A stretch of DNA of 64,000 nucleotides, from positions 372,001 through 436,000 of the forward strand of contig NZ_VCRA01000006.1 in the NCBI RefSeq assembly GCF_005938385.1. Reading direction: 5' to 3'. Made by a program: the position numbers and the translations under genes. How positions within the stretch are numbered: the first letter of the stretch is position 1; the number at the start of each line of letters is the position of its first letter. Under the pieces are notes generated by a model. That model did no database searches. It saw only the letters and a program-made list of their open reading frames with translations, and was not told where the DNA came from. The stretch comes from Paenibacillus mesophilus (GTDB taxonomy: Bacteria; Bacillota; Bacilli; Paenibacillales; NBRC-103111). Shown here one piece after another: positions 51,119 to 59,950 of this stretch.

Positions 51119-51562
51119 CTACCTTCCCGAGATCGAAGCCCAGGCGTTTTCGAGCCACTTGTCAAAATCAGCGCCCTTATCGCCTTCGTAGGCATCATAT
51201 ACGTCGAGTCTCGTCTTCTTCAGCTTTTCTTTAAACTCTTCGTAGGAATGACCCTCCGGCAAGCTTTTCTTGATTCTTACCAAAACCTTGCCGGCACCCT
51301 TAATCAAGTCGCCCTTTTTCCTAGGCGGCAGCTGCACCTCTTGGCCGAATCCTTTGAGTTTGCGGAATGCAGCCTCCTGCACTTGATGGACGGGATCGTT
51401 CTTCATTCTATGCGTCAGCACGTCGATGATCTGCTCGTGTTTCCACCGGCCCAGCTGTTCCACGGCATCCAAACGTTCCTTCCAATCGGACGTCCGATTG
51501 ACCGCTTTTTTTAGCTCCTCATAATTTGGCGGCAGTTCGCCGCTGCTTTTCGTCTTGTTCAA
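51119..51562 (-). CDS. HEAT-repeat protein
   Basis: 147 residues from TTG 51562 (AAGGGG 9 nt upstream; upstream in-frame starts have no ribosome binding site). DWKERLDAVEQLGRWKHEQI and NDPVHQVQEAAFRKLKGFGQ are two HEAT repeats. The C-terminal half (LIKGAGKVLVRIKKSLPEGH) is unrecognised. Likely a protein-protein interaction module; function unknown. Confidence 0.75.
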   Translation of the reverse strand: MNKTKSSGELPPNYEELKKAVNRTSDWKERLDAVEQLGRWKHEQIIDVLTHRMKNDPVHQVQEAAFRKLKGFGQEVQLPPRKKGDLIKGAGKVLVRIKKSLPEGHSYEEFKEKLKKTRLDVYDAYEGDKGADFDKWLENAWASISGR

Positions 51563-51654
51563 TGCACATATCCCCTTTGCTGTAATGAAAGGCATTACGA
51601 TCATGCTTGTTTATTTACCCATCATACAGGACTCTGTCTGGTTAAGCAAAGGCA

Positions 51655-52806
51655 TTAACCAGCACTAATCCGTTTCTCCGATAAACGTTGCCTGACAAAT
51701 ACTATGAATACGAAGGCGGATATGGTGACCGACACCGCGCAAACGATGAACACAACCTCGTATCCGGTATATTGGGAAACCCAGCCGAGCATGATCGCTC
51801 CGAGTCCGATGCCGAGATCGAACGCGGTCATATAAGAAGCGCTGGCGATCCCCCTTTTGTCCGGAGGCGCCAATCTCAGATTAGCGGCTTGAAGGGCCGG
51901 TTGCGCGGAACCAAAACCGATCCCGTAAAGAACGGCGGCGACAATAACGCCGAACAGTCCGTTCGAGAAACTCAATACCACAAGTGACAATGCGGTAACG
52001 GCCAATGCCGGCACGATCACATAAGCCTCGCCGAACCGGTCGGACAGCTTGCCTGCAACCGGCCTTGCAAGCGTTAGCGCTAAAGCGTATACCAAGAAGA
52101 ACGTACCGGGGTTTACCCGGATCGATTCCCCGAACAACGGGATAAAAGTCGTAATTCCGCCGTATGCTGCGGATACGAAGAAGAGTGCCGCCGTAAGGGG
52201 CAGTACGGATTTTTCGAATAAGACGATCTTCCTCGAGGCCGTCTTTGTCTGGAAAGAAATACGTGTTGTAAAAGTTAGCAGGAACGCTGCCGCGCATAGA
52301 CCCGTCGCGAGCAAAAACAAGTGATGAAACGACCCCCTCGCAAGCACCCATACCCCCAGCATCGGACCTATCGCCATAGCGACGGTCATCGCCATGCCGA
52401 ACCACCCCATCCCCTCGCCACGGCGCGAGGTCGGGATAATGTCCGTAATGGTAGTGCTGACAGCGGTCGTCGACAAAGCCCAACTGGCGCCATGCAGCAC
52501 GCGCAGGGCAAGTAAAATCGCGATAGAGCCGACCCAGTCGTAAAGATACATGGACAAGATAAAGAACAGAAGTCCCCAGATCATGAACGGCCTTCTGCCG
52601 TAACGATCCAGCAATCCCCCGACAATCGGACGAAAAACAACCGCGGTTAACGTAAATACCCCCGCCGCAAGTCCGACCTGCGACTCGGTGCCGCCCATTT
52701 CTTTAATAAAAAGCGGCATGGCAGGCAAAATCAAATAAAACCCCGTAAATAAGAACAACATCCCGAGCGTCATCTGGATAAAAGACTTCGTCCATATTCG
52801 TTCCAT
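51655..52806 (-). CDS. MFS transporter
   Basis: 383 residues, 12 predicted helices, with the MFS loop GGLLDRYGRRPFMIWGLLFF and a second half starting near SVLPLTAALFFVSAAYGG. It resembles drug-efflux or YfcJ/Tet-like members. It lies 37 nt downstream of a PadR regulator on the same strand, which suggests inducible efflux. Confidence 0.9.
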   Translation of the reverse strand: MERIWTKSFIQMTLGMLFLFTGFYLILPAMPLFIKEMGGTESQVGLAAGVFTLTAVVFRPIVGGLLDRYGRRPFMIWGLLFFILSMYLYDWVGSIAILLALRVLHGASWALSTTAVSTTITDIIPTSRRGEGMGWFGMAMTVAMAIGPMLGVWVLARGSFHHLFLLATGLCAAAFLLTFTTRISFQTKTASRKIVLFEKSVLPLTAALFFVSAAYGGITTFIPLFGESIRVNPGTFFLVYALALTLARPVAGKLSDRFGEAYVIVPALAVTALSLVVLSFSNGLFGVIVAAVLYGIGFGSAQPALQAANLRLAPPDKRGIASASYMTAFDLGIGLGAIMLGWVSQYTGYEVVFIVCAVSVTISAFVFIVFVRQRLSEKRISAG

Positions 52807-52843
52807 AGGATTCTCCTCATGCCAAATTGGATTATTTGCCCGA

Positions 52844-53398
52844 TTACTCGTCTTGCTGCGTTCGGACTCGCTCGATCTCTTCCTTCATCCACTCGATTTC
52901 AACCTCGCCCAGCCGTTTGCGATGATCGAACACCCGCAGAAGCTGAATGCGCTGCTTCTCGGGCTCCGGTTGATGCAACAACATATACGACTCGAATTGC
53001 GACACGTGCCGTAAGCTCTGCTCAAGAATATGCAGGTACTGTTTCAGACAAGCCAGACGCACTTCTTTGTCCACATATTGAAAGTACACCATCTTGAAAC
53101 GGAACGTACTCTGAGTTTCGGCATCCGGGATCGGGTCGAGCGGCTCCGCCATCAACATCCGAAATCGATCGCGCCCCGCTTCGGTTATCTCGTATATTTT
53201 TCTTGTTCGTCCTCCCGCCGTCTCCTCTTCCACACGCAGTTTGATCCATCCGTCATCCGTCATGCGGGAGAGAAGCGGATACAACGTACCCGAGCTGATC
53301 TTCCGTCCAAGCCCGACCGCGTTTTTAAGAACATCCTGCAGCATGTAACCATGCTTCTCGCCCGTCATCAGTTCTCCTAGGACAAACAATTCGTACAA
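52844..53398 (-). CDS. PadR family transcriptional regulator
   Basis: 184 residues: N-terminal PadR winged helix (YELFVLGELMTGEKHGYMLQ, KISSGTLYPLLSRMTDDGWI) and a C-terminal Vir_act_alpha_C-like helical domain. It starts at TTG 53398 with GAGGGG upstream. A perfect 10-bp inverted repeat at 53441-53463 is a likely autoregulatory operator. First gene of a two-gene operon with the MFS transporter. Confidence 0.92.
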   Translation of the reverse strand: MYELFVLGELMTGEKHGYMLQDVLKNAVGLGRKISSGTLYPLLSRMTDDGWIKLRVEEETAGGRTRKIYEITEAGRDRFRMLMAEPLDPIPDAETQSTFRFKMVYFQYVDKEVRLACLKQYLHILEQSLRHVSQFESYMLLHQPEPEKQRIQLLRVFDHRKRLGEVEIEWMKEEIERVRTQQDE

Positions 53399-53440
53399 TC
53401 CCGAATCCCCTCTCCTCCATATATGTCGTTTCGATATATA

Positions 53441-53463
53441 TTATATGTCGGATCGACATATAA
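53441..53463. promoter_or_regulatory. PadR operator
   Basis: TTATATGTCG and CGACATATAA, separated by GAT, form a perfect 10-bp inverted repeat containing the ATGT/ACAT half-sites of PadR boxes. A degenerate second copy (ATATGTCGTTTCGATAT) lies at 53421-53437. Confidence 0.75.
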
Positions 53464-53490
53464 TTCCAGTATCGTTTTGCGTTGCATGGG

Positions 53491-53518
53491 CAAAAAAATA
53501 GACGGCATTTCTGCCGTT
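53491..53518 (-). terminator. Terminator of the MDR oxidoreductase gene
   Basis: On the minus strand ACGGCA-GAAA-TGCCGT is followed by CTATTTTTTTG, just after the stop at 53538. Confidence 0.85.
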
Positions 53519-53537
53519 TCTGAAAACCGCCTATCCT

Positions 53538-54464
53538 CTACACGCTCTTTCCATCTCCGACCGTGATGATTACGCTCCCTTTCTTGTGCCCTTTCTCCAC
53601 ATAGCTGTGCGCCTCGCGAATTTGTTCCAGCGGATACCGTCTATCTATGACCGGTCGGATTTTCCCCGACTCGATAAGCTCTTTGAGTGTAATCAAATCT
53701 TCAAGGCGTTCTTTTGCTACTCCTTGACCATCAACCGTTACGTAGCTCCCGTTCGGCGTCAGAGCCTTCTTGCAGCGAGATTTCGAGGTTTTCCCGACCG
53801 CATCGAAGATAATATCGTAACGCTCCGCTCTCGTCGTGAAATCCTCCTTCGTGTAATCAATCACCGTGCTTGCTCCCAGAGATTTCACCAATTCCAAATT
53901 TGTCGTGCTGCATACCCCGGTAACCTCTGCTCCGAAATGCTTGGCAAGCTGCACCGCGGAAGTCCCGACCGCTCCGGAAGCTCCATAGATCAGCACCTTT
54001 TGTCCGCTCCGGATATTTCCTTTCCTCAGAAAATGCAAGGCGGTCGTCCCTCCGAAAAGAACGGCGGCGGATTCCTCGTAGGTAGCATTGGCCGGTTTGA
54101 TGGCCAGCAATCCGTCCTCGGGCAAACATATATATTCGGCATATGCACCGAAACGCATTCCGGTAAAGGCAAATATCCGGTCACCTTTTTTAAACCGTTT
54201 CACACCGCTGCCCACCGCTTCGATTTCTCCGGATAATTCCACCCCAAGTATCGGTTTTCTTGGTTTTCGGAAACCTAGAACGATTCGCATGGGAATCCAG
54301 TACAAGATCGGACTATTGAAGCTTCGAACCCGGCAGTCCCCCGATGTTACGGGCGTCGCATGAATTTTTACCAATACTTCATTGTTTTTGGGGGAAGGCT
54401 TTAGTACCTCTCGAAGCTCCAGAACGTCCGGCGATCCGTACTTGGTACATATAATTGCTTTCAT
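53538..54464 (-). CDS. MDR superfamily NAD(P)H oxidoreductase (quinone reductase type)
   Basis: 308 residues. [20 protein letters not shown] and [20 protein letters not shown] (nucleotide-binding Rossmann loop) mark the zinc-free medium-chain dehydrogenase/quinone oxidoreductase group. The reaction is NAD(P)H-dependent reduction of quinones or enones by family analogy. GGAGG lies 7 nt before the ATG. Confidence 0.9.
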   Translation of the reverse strand: MKAIICTKYGSPDVLELREVLKPSPKNNEVLVKIHATPVTSGDCRVRSFNSPILYWIPMRIVLGFRKPRKPILGVELSGEIEAVGSGVKRFKKGDRIFAFTGMRFGAYAEYICLPEDGLLAIKPANATYEESAAVLFGGTTALHFLRKGNIRSGQKVLIYGASGAVGTSAVQLAKHFGAEVTGVCSTTNLELVKSLGASTVIDYTKEDFTTRAERYDIIFDAVGKTSKSRCKKALTPNGSYVTVDGQGVAKERLEDLITLKELIESGKIRPVIDRRYPLEQIREAHSYVEKGHKKGSVIITVGDGKSV

Positions 54465-54550
54465 GGGGTTTCCTCCAAACCTCCTATTTGCAATTAGTAT
54501 ATCGCGGGCGCACGATCGGCATATAGATACTAAAGTATTGTTGTTCCGAG

Positions 54551-57181
54551 CTACAACAGGCCCAGCCTGCGGGCGCGCGCTACGGCTTCGGTTCGCCGCT
54601 TTACCTGCAGCTTGTCGAACATATTGCGGTTATACCCTTTTACCGTACTTAACGCCAGAAATAGGCGCTCGCCGATCTCATGATTCGAGAGACCTTGGGC
54701 GATGAGGCTCAATATTTCCAGCTCTCTCGCGCTCAATGGCTCGATGAGCGGCTTGGCTGCCTCGCTTGGCAGCTGATCGGATTTGACCTCGCTTCCCGGT
54801 TCCTCCCCTTCGAATGCGGCCAGCAGTTTGCCTACGTAGTCCGGCATTACCTGATGAGCGGCCGCTTCGCGCAGCAATCCGTCCATCCGAATACCTTCGT
54901 CGACAAAAATCCGGATGAAGCCGCCAGGCTCGGCCATCGTCAGAGCGTCTTTCAGCATGTTCACGGCGTGAAGCTTTGCGCCATGCTCGTACAAGGCAAC
55001 CGCCAGTACAACCATTGCCTGAAGCCGTTCATCCTCCAGCCCCTTTGCCTCCGCCTGTCTTTGCAATGATTCCAACATGGCAATCGCTGCGGAAGTATCT
55101 CTATGGGCAAGATGTACCCGAGCCCGGCAGATCGGAAGCTCGTGCTTCTGCGCCAGTTGGGCTGCCGCCTCCACATTGCCTTGACGAAGCCATACAAGCA
55201 CATGAGCGGCAGCCATATGGGGCATCTGATGCACAAAATGCTGCTGACGGGCGACATGATCGGCCCTGGCCAAAATAGCGGCCGCACCGCTCGCTTCTCC
55301 CGTTGCGAGCCTAAGCCTTGCGAGAAACAGCTCGCCTGCAACGACTCTGTCCGTATGTTCCAGCTGCCGCGCCAGTCGAATGCTCTGTTGTCCATGCTGC
55401 TCGGCGGCATCCAAGTCGTTCCATTCGTAGTAGATACGGGCTAAACCCAGATGCGCTTCGCAAACAGCCGGCATCGGCGAATCGCCTGCCAGCTCGAGAA
55501 CGCCCCTGTACGTTTCAGCCGCCACATGCAGCTGGTTATCCGCTTCCTGCATTTTGCCTAGGCCTAGTGCAGCCATAATGGTGATGATGAAATGCCCGAT
55601 CGTCCGGCTGATCGATAACGCTTCGGTATAGGCACTACTGGCTGCGGCACGATCCCCTTGGAGATGATAAGCATATCCCAGCGTCCAAGTCGTGGCCGTG
55701 CGGACAGGCAGGTTGTCAGGATGAAGGTACAGGAGGGCCCGCCGCGACTCGGTCATGATCGTTTCCGCCTGGTGCCGGCTGACAGCCAGTGTTGCGCGTA
55801 TGGAGGCAATATGCCCGATCAGGTCTTTGGTTTTATCGTCCAGAAAGGCATTTTGCAGCGCTTTCTCGGCAGCTTGCAGTTTCGGTTCGACGCCGGTTAT
55901 TTGGCCCGCCATCAGAAGTGCGGAGGCATACATCACCCACAACGAGGGCCTTGCATCCAGCTCCTCCTTCGGCATCGAATCCAGCCAATTCCGTATCGAA
56001 GACGACGCTCCGCGAAAGAGCAAGGGCATCCCTCCTCCCTCCATCAGGCGAGCGGCGCGCTCAATATCTTGGGCAGCTGCGGCGTGATGAAAGGCTTCAA
56101 GCTCAAGGCCATTGTCTTCGAACCATTCGCTGGCACGGATATGAAGCTCGGATGAATGGATGCTCCGGTGCAGCCGATGCCGAAGCAAATCGGCAAAAAG
56201 ATGATGGTAACGGTACCAGCGCCTCTCGTTATCCAGAGGAACGATGAACAGGTTGGCACGCTCGAGGTATTCCAAAGCTTCTTGCCCGGAAGCGGCGGCG
56301 CCGCTGCGAACAACGGCATCGCAAAGCGGGCCGCACATCCGGTCGAGAATCGACGTGTGCAGCAAGAAAGTCTGAACGCTTGCCGGCTGCTGCTGCAGCA
56401 CCTCTTCAACCAAATAGTCCGCAATGAAATGATGACTGCCGGTAAACGTTCGGATGAAGCCGGATACGTCCCGATGTCCCTGCATGGAAAGCGCGGCCAA
56501 TTGCAGGCCGGCGATCCAGCCTTCCGTGCGGGATTCAAGCAGGGCGATGCTTTCCGATGAAAGGTTAAAGCCCATCGCTTCGTTCAGAAATGCCGCCGCT
56601 TCGGAGGTAGTAAAACGCAGGTCTTGAGCACGAAGCTCGGTCAACTGGTTCCTGACGCGCAGTCGGGCTACCGGGAAATGCGGGTCTTCGCGGGTGGCGA
56701 TGACCAGATGCATCTGCGGCGGCATGTGCGCGAGCACAAAGGCGAGTGCATGATCAATCGGCTCGGACGCAACAGCATGGTAGTCATCAAGGACGAGGAC
56801 GAAATGGTGCGGGACGGCAGCAAGTTCATGGAGCAGAACAGTCAAAATCGACTCGATCGGCAGCGGCTGAGGAGCTTGAAGCGCTCCTGCGACACCTGAT
56901 CCGACGTTCACCCCGATCGTTTGCAAAGCGGCGCAAAAATAGGTCACAAAACGCGCGGGATCGATATCCTCTTCGTCCAGCGACAGCCAGGCGGCCGGGA
57001 GCCCGCAACCGGCGAGCCAAACGGTGACAAGCGTCGTTTTACCGAAACCGGCGGAGGCCGTGATGAGGGTCAATTTGCGGTTCAGCCCCTCATTCAACCG
57101 CTCGATCAATCGGGGACGGGGCACCGATTGGGGCCGAGGCGAGGGAATATATAGCTTAGTGGACAATAGAGGTGTGGACAT
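54551..57181 (-). CDS. MalT-like LuxR family ATP-dependent regulator
   Basis: 876 residues. Walker A ASAGFGKT (42-49), Walker [11 protein letters not shown], a long helical TPR-like sensor region, and a C-terminal LuxR helix-turn-helix ([20 protein letters not shown]). The architecture is that of MalT/AcoK activators, which oligomerise with ATP and an inducer. The start at 57181 matches the family N-terminus ([16 protein letters not shown]) but has no ribosome binding site; a TATAAT lies only a few bases before it. Its target may be the downstream MDR oxidoreductase gene, but this is only positional. Confidence 0.9.
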   Translation of the reverse strand: MSTPLLSTKLYIPSPRPQSVPRPRLIERLNEGLNRKLTLITASAGFGKTTLVTVWLAGCGLPAAWLSLDEEDIDPARFVTYFCAALQTIGVNVGSGVAGALQAPQPLPIESILTVLLHELAAVPHHFVLVLDDYHAVASEPIDHALAFVLAHMPPQMHLVIATREDPHFPVARLRVRNQLTELRAQDLRFTTSEAAAFLNEAMGFNLSSESIALLESRTEGWIAGLQLAALSMQGHRDVSGFIRTFTGSHHFIADYLVEEVLQQQPASVQTFLLHTSILDRMCGPLCDAVVRSGAAASGQEALEYLERANLFIVPLDNERRWYRYHHLFADLLRHRLHRSIHSSELHIRASEWFEDNGLELEAFHHAAAAQDIERAARLMEGGGMPLLFRGASSSIRNWLDSMPKEELDARPSLWVMYASALLMAGQITGVEPKLQAAEKALQNAFLDDKTKDLIGHIASIRATLAVSRHQAETIMTESRRALLYLHPDNLPVRTATTWTLGYAYHLQGDRAAASSAYTEALSISRTIGHFIITIMAALGLGKMQEADNQLHVAAETYRGVLELAGDSPMPAVCEAHLGLARIYYEWNDLDAAEQHGQQSIRLARQLEHTDRVVAGELFLARLRLATGEASGAAAILARADHVARQQHFVHQMPHMAAAHVLVWLRQGNVEAAAQLAQKHELPICRARVHLAHRDTSAAIAMLESLQRQAEAKGLEDERLQAMVVLAVALYEHGAKLHAVNMLKDALTMAEPGGFIRIFVDEGIRMDGLLREAAAHQVMPDYVGKLLAAFEGEEPGSEVKSDQLPSEAAKPLIEPLSARELEILSLIAQGLSNHEIGERLFLALSTVKGYNRNMFDKLQVKRRTEAVARARRLGLL

Positions 57182-57238
57182 CGATTATAACCGCCGCTCT
57201 ACGCCGTCAACTGCAGCGTTGGATAAGTTTCTTATTAG

Positions 57239-57670
57239 TCAAACGCGGAGATGGTCCGCTCTCCAATGAGTAATGGATTGCTTAATCTTATCGGGCTCCA
57301 TCCCCGTCTCCGCAGCCTTGACGCATAATGCGGGAAAAGACTCGTCATCCGCGAAACGAAGCGCAATGATTTGCCGCAAGCCGAGTCTGGAATCCAACGG
57401 TTTGCCGGTAAGGCGAAAGTGCCGAAAATTCTCCTCTTGGACGATGATGCGATCCTGCAATCGGGTGGCGAATTGCCGGACAAGCACGAACAGGATCGAC
57501 ACGCTTACGGAGCTGCCTACAAGCAAAAGGGAAGCGAAGCTATACTGCTCCTTAAACATGTGAACGATTGACGCGATTAACAGAATCAGCGCGATAGGCG
57601 CCAGGACAAAATGATACAACGGTGTGAGTTTGCGGTGATTGGCATAACTTTGCGGTTTGAGATCACTCAT
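57239..57670 (-). CDS. DUF6526 family membrane protein
   Basis: 143 residues with two N-terminal membrane helices (YHFVLAPIALILLIASIVHM and FASLLLVGSSVSVSILFVLV) and a soluble C-terminal part. The opening QSYANHRKLTPLYHFVLAP is characteristic of DUF6526. Function unknown. GGGAGG precedes the ATG. It lies 16 nt downstream of the DinB gene and is probably cotranscribed. Confidence 0.8.
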   Translation of the reverse strand: MSDLKPQSYANHRKLTPLYHFVLAPIALILLIASIVHMFKEQYSFASLLLVGSSVSVSILFVLVRQFATRLQDRIIVQEENFRHFRLTGKPLDSRLGLRQIIALRFADDESFPALCVKAAETGMEPDKIKQSITHWRADHLRV

Positions 57671-57686
57671 CTTTTTTTCCTCCCGA

Positions 57687-58211
57687 TTACTTGTTTAATA
57701 GGCCTAAATATTGCTTCCAAGGCCCGACATCCGCCCTGTACCTCTCGGCCATTACCCGTACGATTTGGGCCATGTGCGTTAAATCGTGAACGACCCACGT
57801 AGATAGCAGCTCCCTTGCTTTCACCGTACCGAACGCAGGGTGCGAACCCGTCAACTCAAGATGCGCTTCGGATTCGACGAGAGCCTTAAGCTTGGCAATA
57901 TTTCGTGCTCTAATCGTTTTCAATTCGAGCAGCTTTTGCTCGATGGATCTTTCGGAGCTTTCATTTAAATGAGCGTATCGATCGAATGGGGGAAACGGCT
58001 TGCTTTCGCCTTCTTGAAGGAGAAACTCCAATCTGGGTATCCAATTGTGCTTCTCTCCCTCGATGAGGTGGTCGATCACTTCAGCGACATTCCACGTTCC
58101 TTCGCCTTCATTGCATTGCAGCCATCCGTCGGATAACCCGGATGCAAAAAGCTCCAGCGATTGCGGCGTACGTTCCAGAACCTCGATAGCTTCTTTCAGA
58201 TTGAAGTTCAT
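57687..58211 (-). CDS. DinB family protein
   Basis: 174 residues with a four-helix bundle. The metal-binding histidines of DinB/YfiT-like proteins are visible in [16 protein letters not shown] and [14 protein letters not shown]. Members include thiol transferases such as BstA-type enzymes; the substrate here is unknown. AAAGGAGAGG precedes the ATG. Confidence 0.88.
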   Translation of the reverse strand: MNFNLKEAIEVLERTPQSLELFASGLSDGWLQCNEGEGTWNVAEVIDHLIEGEKHNWIPRLEFLLQEGESKPFPPFDRYAHLNESSERSIEQKLLELKTIRARNIAKLKALVESEAHLELTGSHPAFGTVKARELLSTWVVHDLTHMAQIVRVMAERYRADVGPWKQYLGLLNK

Positions 58212-58345
58212 ATCGCCTCTCCTTTTCCAAGGTACGATTCTTACATAAACGATAATCTCTTAATTCCTTCTTCAATACACAAAACCTTCTCCTGTTGAAA
58301 AATAAAGTATGACCACATACTCTCTCCAAGTGCGGATAAATTAGC

Positions 58346-58375
58346 TTGACAGAGTCATTGATAGTAATTGATAAT
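58346..58375 (+). promoter_or_regulatory. Promoter of the GNAT gene
   Basis: TTGACA (58346-58351), 18 nt, GATAAT (58370-58375). Two copies of TTAGGAGGC follow, the second serving as the ribosome binding site. Confidence 0.65.
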
Positions 58376-58437
58376 CTTCGATTATGGCAATAGGTTAGGA
58401 GGCAACACAAGCCATACGGAATTAGGAGGCGTTAAAG

Positions 58438-58974
58438 ATGAACATAACTATCAGAAAAGAATTATTTGATGATTATAAAATTACCGAAAAAGTCGTAAAG
58501 AGTGCATTTGCTAGTATGGAGTTCAGCGATAAAAAAGAACATGAATTGGTGTCTCGGATCAGAAATTCCGACGCATTCGTCCCCGAATTATCTTTGGTAG
58601 CCATTAATAATGATAAGAAAGATATCATTGGGCATGTTCTTTTATCTAAAATACAAATTATCAATGACAATCAAAGTGCAGGATCACTTGCTCTTGCTCC
58701 GGTTTCTGTCTTACCGAATTACCAAAATAAAGGCATAGGAAAACTGTTAATTCTCGAAGCATTACAAAAAGCAAAAGAACTTGGATATGATTCTGTTGTT
58801 GTATTGGGGCATCCGGAATATTATCCGAAGTTTGGCTTCAAAAAAGCATCTTTATGGGGAATAAGAGCACCTTTTGAAATGCCAGAAGAAGCGTTTATGG
58901 CATTAGAGTTACGTGAAAGTACTCTTGATAATGTTTCAGGAGTTGTTGAATATCCAAGCGTTTTCTTTGAGTAG
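58438..58974 (+). CDS. GNAT family N-acetyltransferase
   Basis: 178 residues. LALAPVSVLPNYQNKGIGKL is the acetyl-CoA-binding motif and VVVLGHPEYYPKFGFKKASL is typical of the YhbS-type subgroup. The acceptor is unknown. Base composition is clearly more AT-rich than the neighbours (for example GATGATTATAAAATTACC), which suggests recent acquisition. AGGAGG precedes the ATG. Confidence 0.9.
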   Translation: MNITIRKELFDDYKITEKVVKSAFASMEFSDKKEHELVSRIRNSDAFVPELSLVAINNDKKDIIGHVLLSKIQIINDNQSAGSLALAPVSVLPNYQNKGIGKLLILEALQKAKELGYDSVVVLGHPEYYPKFGFKKASLWGIRAPFEMPEEAFMALELRESTLDNVSGVVEYPSVFFE

Positions 58975-59105
58975 ATTCCTAAAGTTCCTTCCTCATCATT
59001 ATAAGCAATTATTTGGACAACAAGCTGTCACTCCCATCAGTCCCTGTATCTTTGACATCTGTTAACATTTCCCCCATGGAAAAACACGATTAATACACAG
59101 AAAGA

Positions 59106-59138
59106 AAAGCCCAAGCATTTTGTACACGCTTGAGCTTT
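59106..59138. terminator. Terminator (usable from both strands)
   Basis: AAAGCCCAAGC pairs with GCTTGAGCTTT over 11 positions with one wobble. On the minus strand it is followed by TCTTTC; on the plus strand it follows the GNAT gene. Confidence 0.7.
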
Positions 59139-59146
59139 GGCTCTAA

Positions 59147-59316
59147 TCACTGCGTTCTCACCAGCAGCACACAACACTCCACATGACTTGAGTGTTGGTT
59201 ACTAAACTCGATGGCCGGGGCAAAACCGTTGGCTTGTGGCGACCAGAAGATCATCTCGATAGCAAGGTGTCTGTAACGTCCTGAATCAGTCGCATGGATT
59301 CTTTTAAATTCGACAT
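59147..59316 (-). pseudogene. Possible 3' remnant of a TrmA/RlmCD-type gene
   Basis: An open minus-strand frame without a start, overlapping the region just after the DUF4256 stop, ends SSHVECCVLLVRTQ-stop. The HVE-x5-VR spacing matches the end of the intact RlmCD protein in this window (TAHVESVIWMVRKE). A terminator follows. The residues before this tail do not match RlmCD, so the remnant is at best rearranged. Confidence 0.3.
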
Positions 59317-59883
59317 TTAGACCCTTAGCGAGCCACGGAACCCTCTGGCGCCGTAGTAAGAATCCGCACCATTATGATATACGAAGACATTTCCGTAGCG
59401 GAAATCAGCAAATATGGCACCGCCGAGCTTTCTAATCTCAGAAGGTGTTTTCAACCAGCTTGATGTTTTCGTATCGAAATTCCCAAGTTTCTGCAGCTCC
59501 CGATATTGTTCTTCCGTTAAAAGCTCAATGCCCATGATAGCCGCCAAATCAATAGCGCTATTTTCCGGTTTATGTGCTTTCCTAGACTCCAACGCTTCAC
59601 GGTCATAACAAATACTTCTGCGACCTTTAGGACTTTCCGCTGAACAATCATAAAAAATGAATTCGCCCGTCTTAGTATCACGACCAACAACATCCGGTTC
59701 TCCACCGGTTATTTCCATTTCATGGAGTGACCACAATTTTTCAGCATTAGCTTCCAGCTTTTCTTGTACTATATCCCATTCAAGACCTTTATGGCGGTTC
59801 ATGTTTTTCTCAAAACGGGCTTTCAATGCTCTGAGTAGTTGTTCCCGTTGTTCTGGTGACAACTGCCTTTTTGTATTTGTCAT
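59317..59883 (-). CDS. DUF4256 domain protein
   Basis: 188 residues. The conserved pattern FEKNMNRHKGLEWDIVQEKL, EMEITGGEPDVVGRDTKTGE, and the C-terminal IFADFRYGNVFVYHNGADSY with YYGARGFRG identify DUF4256. Function unknown. GGAGG lies before the ATG. The region is less GC-rich than the flanking core genes. Confidence 0.85.
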   Translation of the reverse strand: MTNTKRQLSPEQREQLLRALKARFEKNMNRHKGLEWDIVQEKLEANAEKLWSLHEMEITGGEPDVVGRDTKTGEFIFYDCSAESPKGRRSICYDREALESRKAHKPENSAIDLAAIMGIELLTEEQYRELQKLGNFDTKTSSWLKTPSEIRKLGGAIFADFRYGNVFVYHNGADSYYGARGFRGSLRV

Positions 59884-59950
59884 ATGGAACCTCCAAATGA
59901 AATTTCCAAAAACTTCAAGTTATGTCCATAGCTCGATCGCCACACCTTTT

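Larger units (their letters stand above)
58975..59316. other. 342-nt gap with gene remnant and terminator
   Basis: It contains a hairpin terminator at 59106-59138 and, on the minus strand, a coding-like tail at 59147-59316 resembling the end of a TrmA/RlmCD protein. Nothing else is recognised. Confidence 0.5.
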
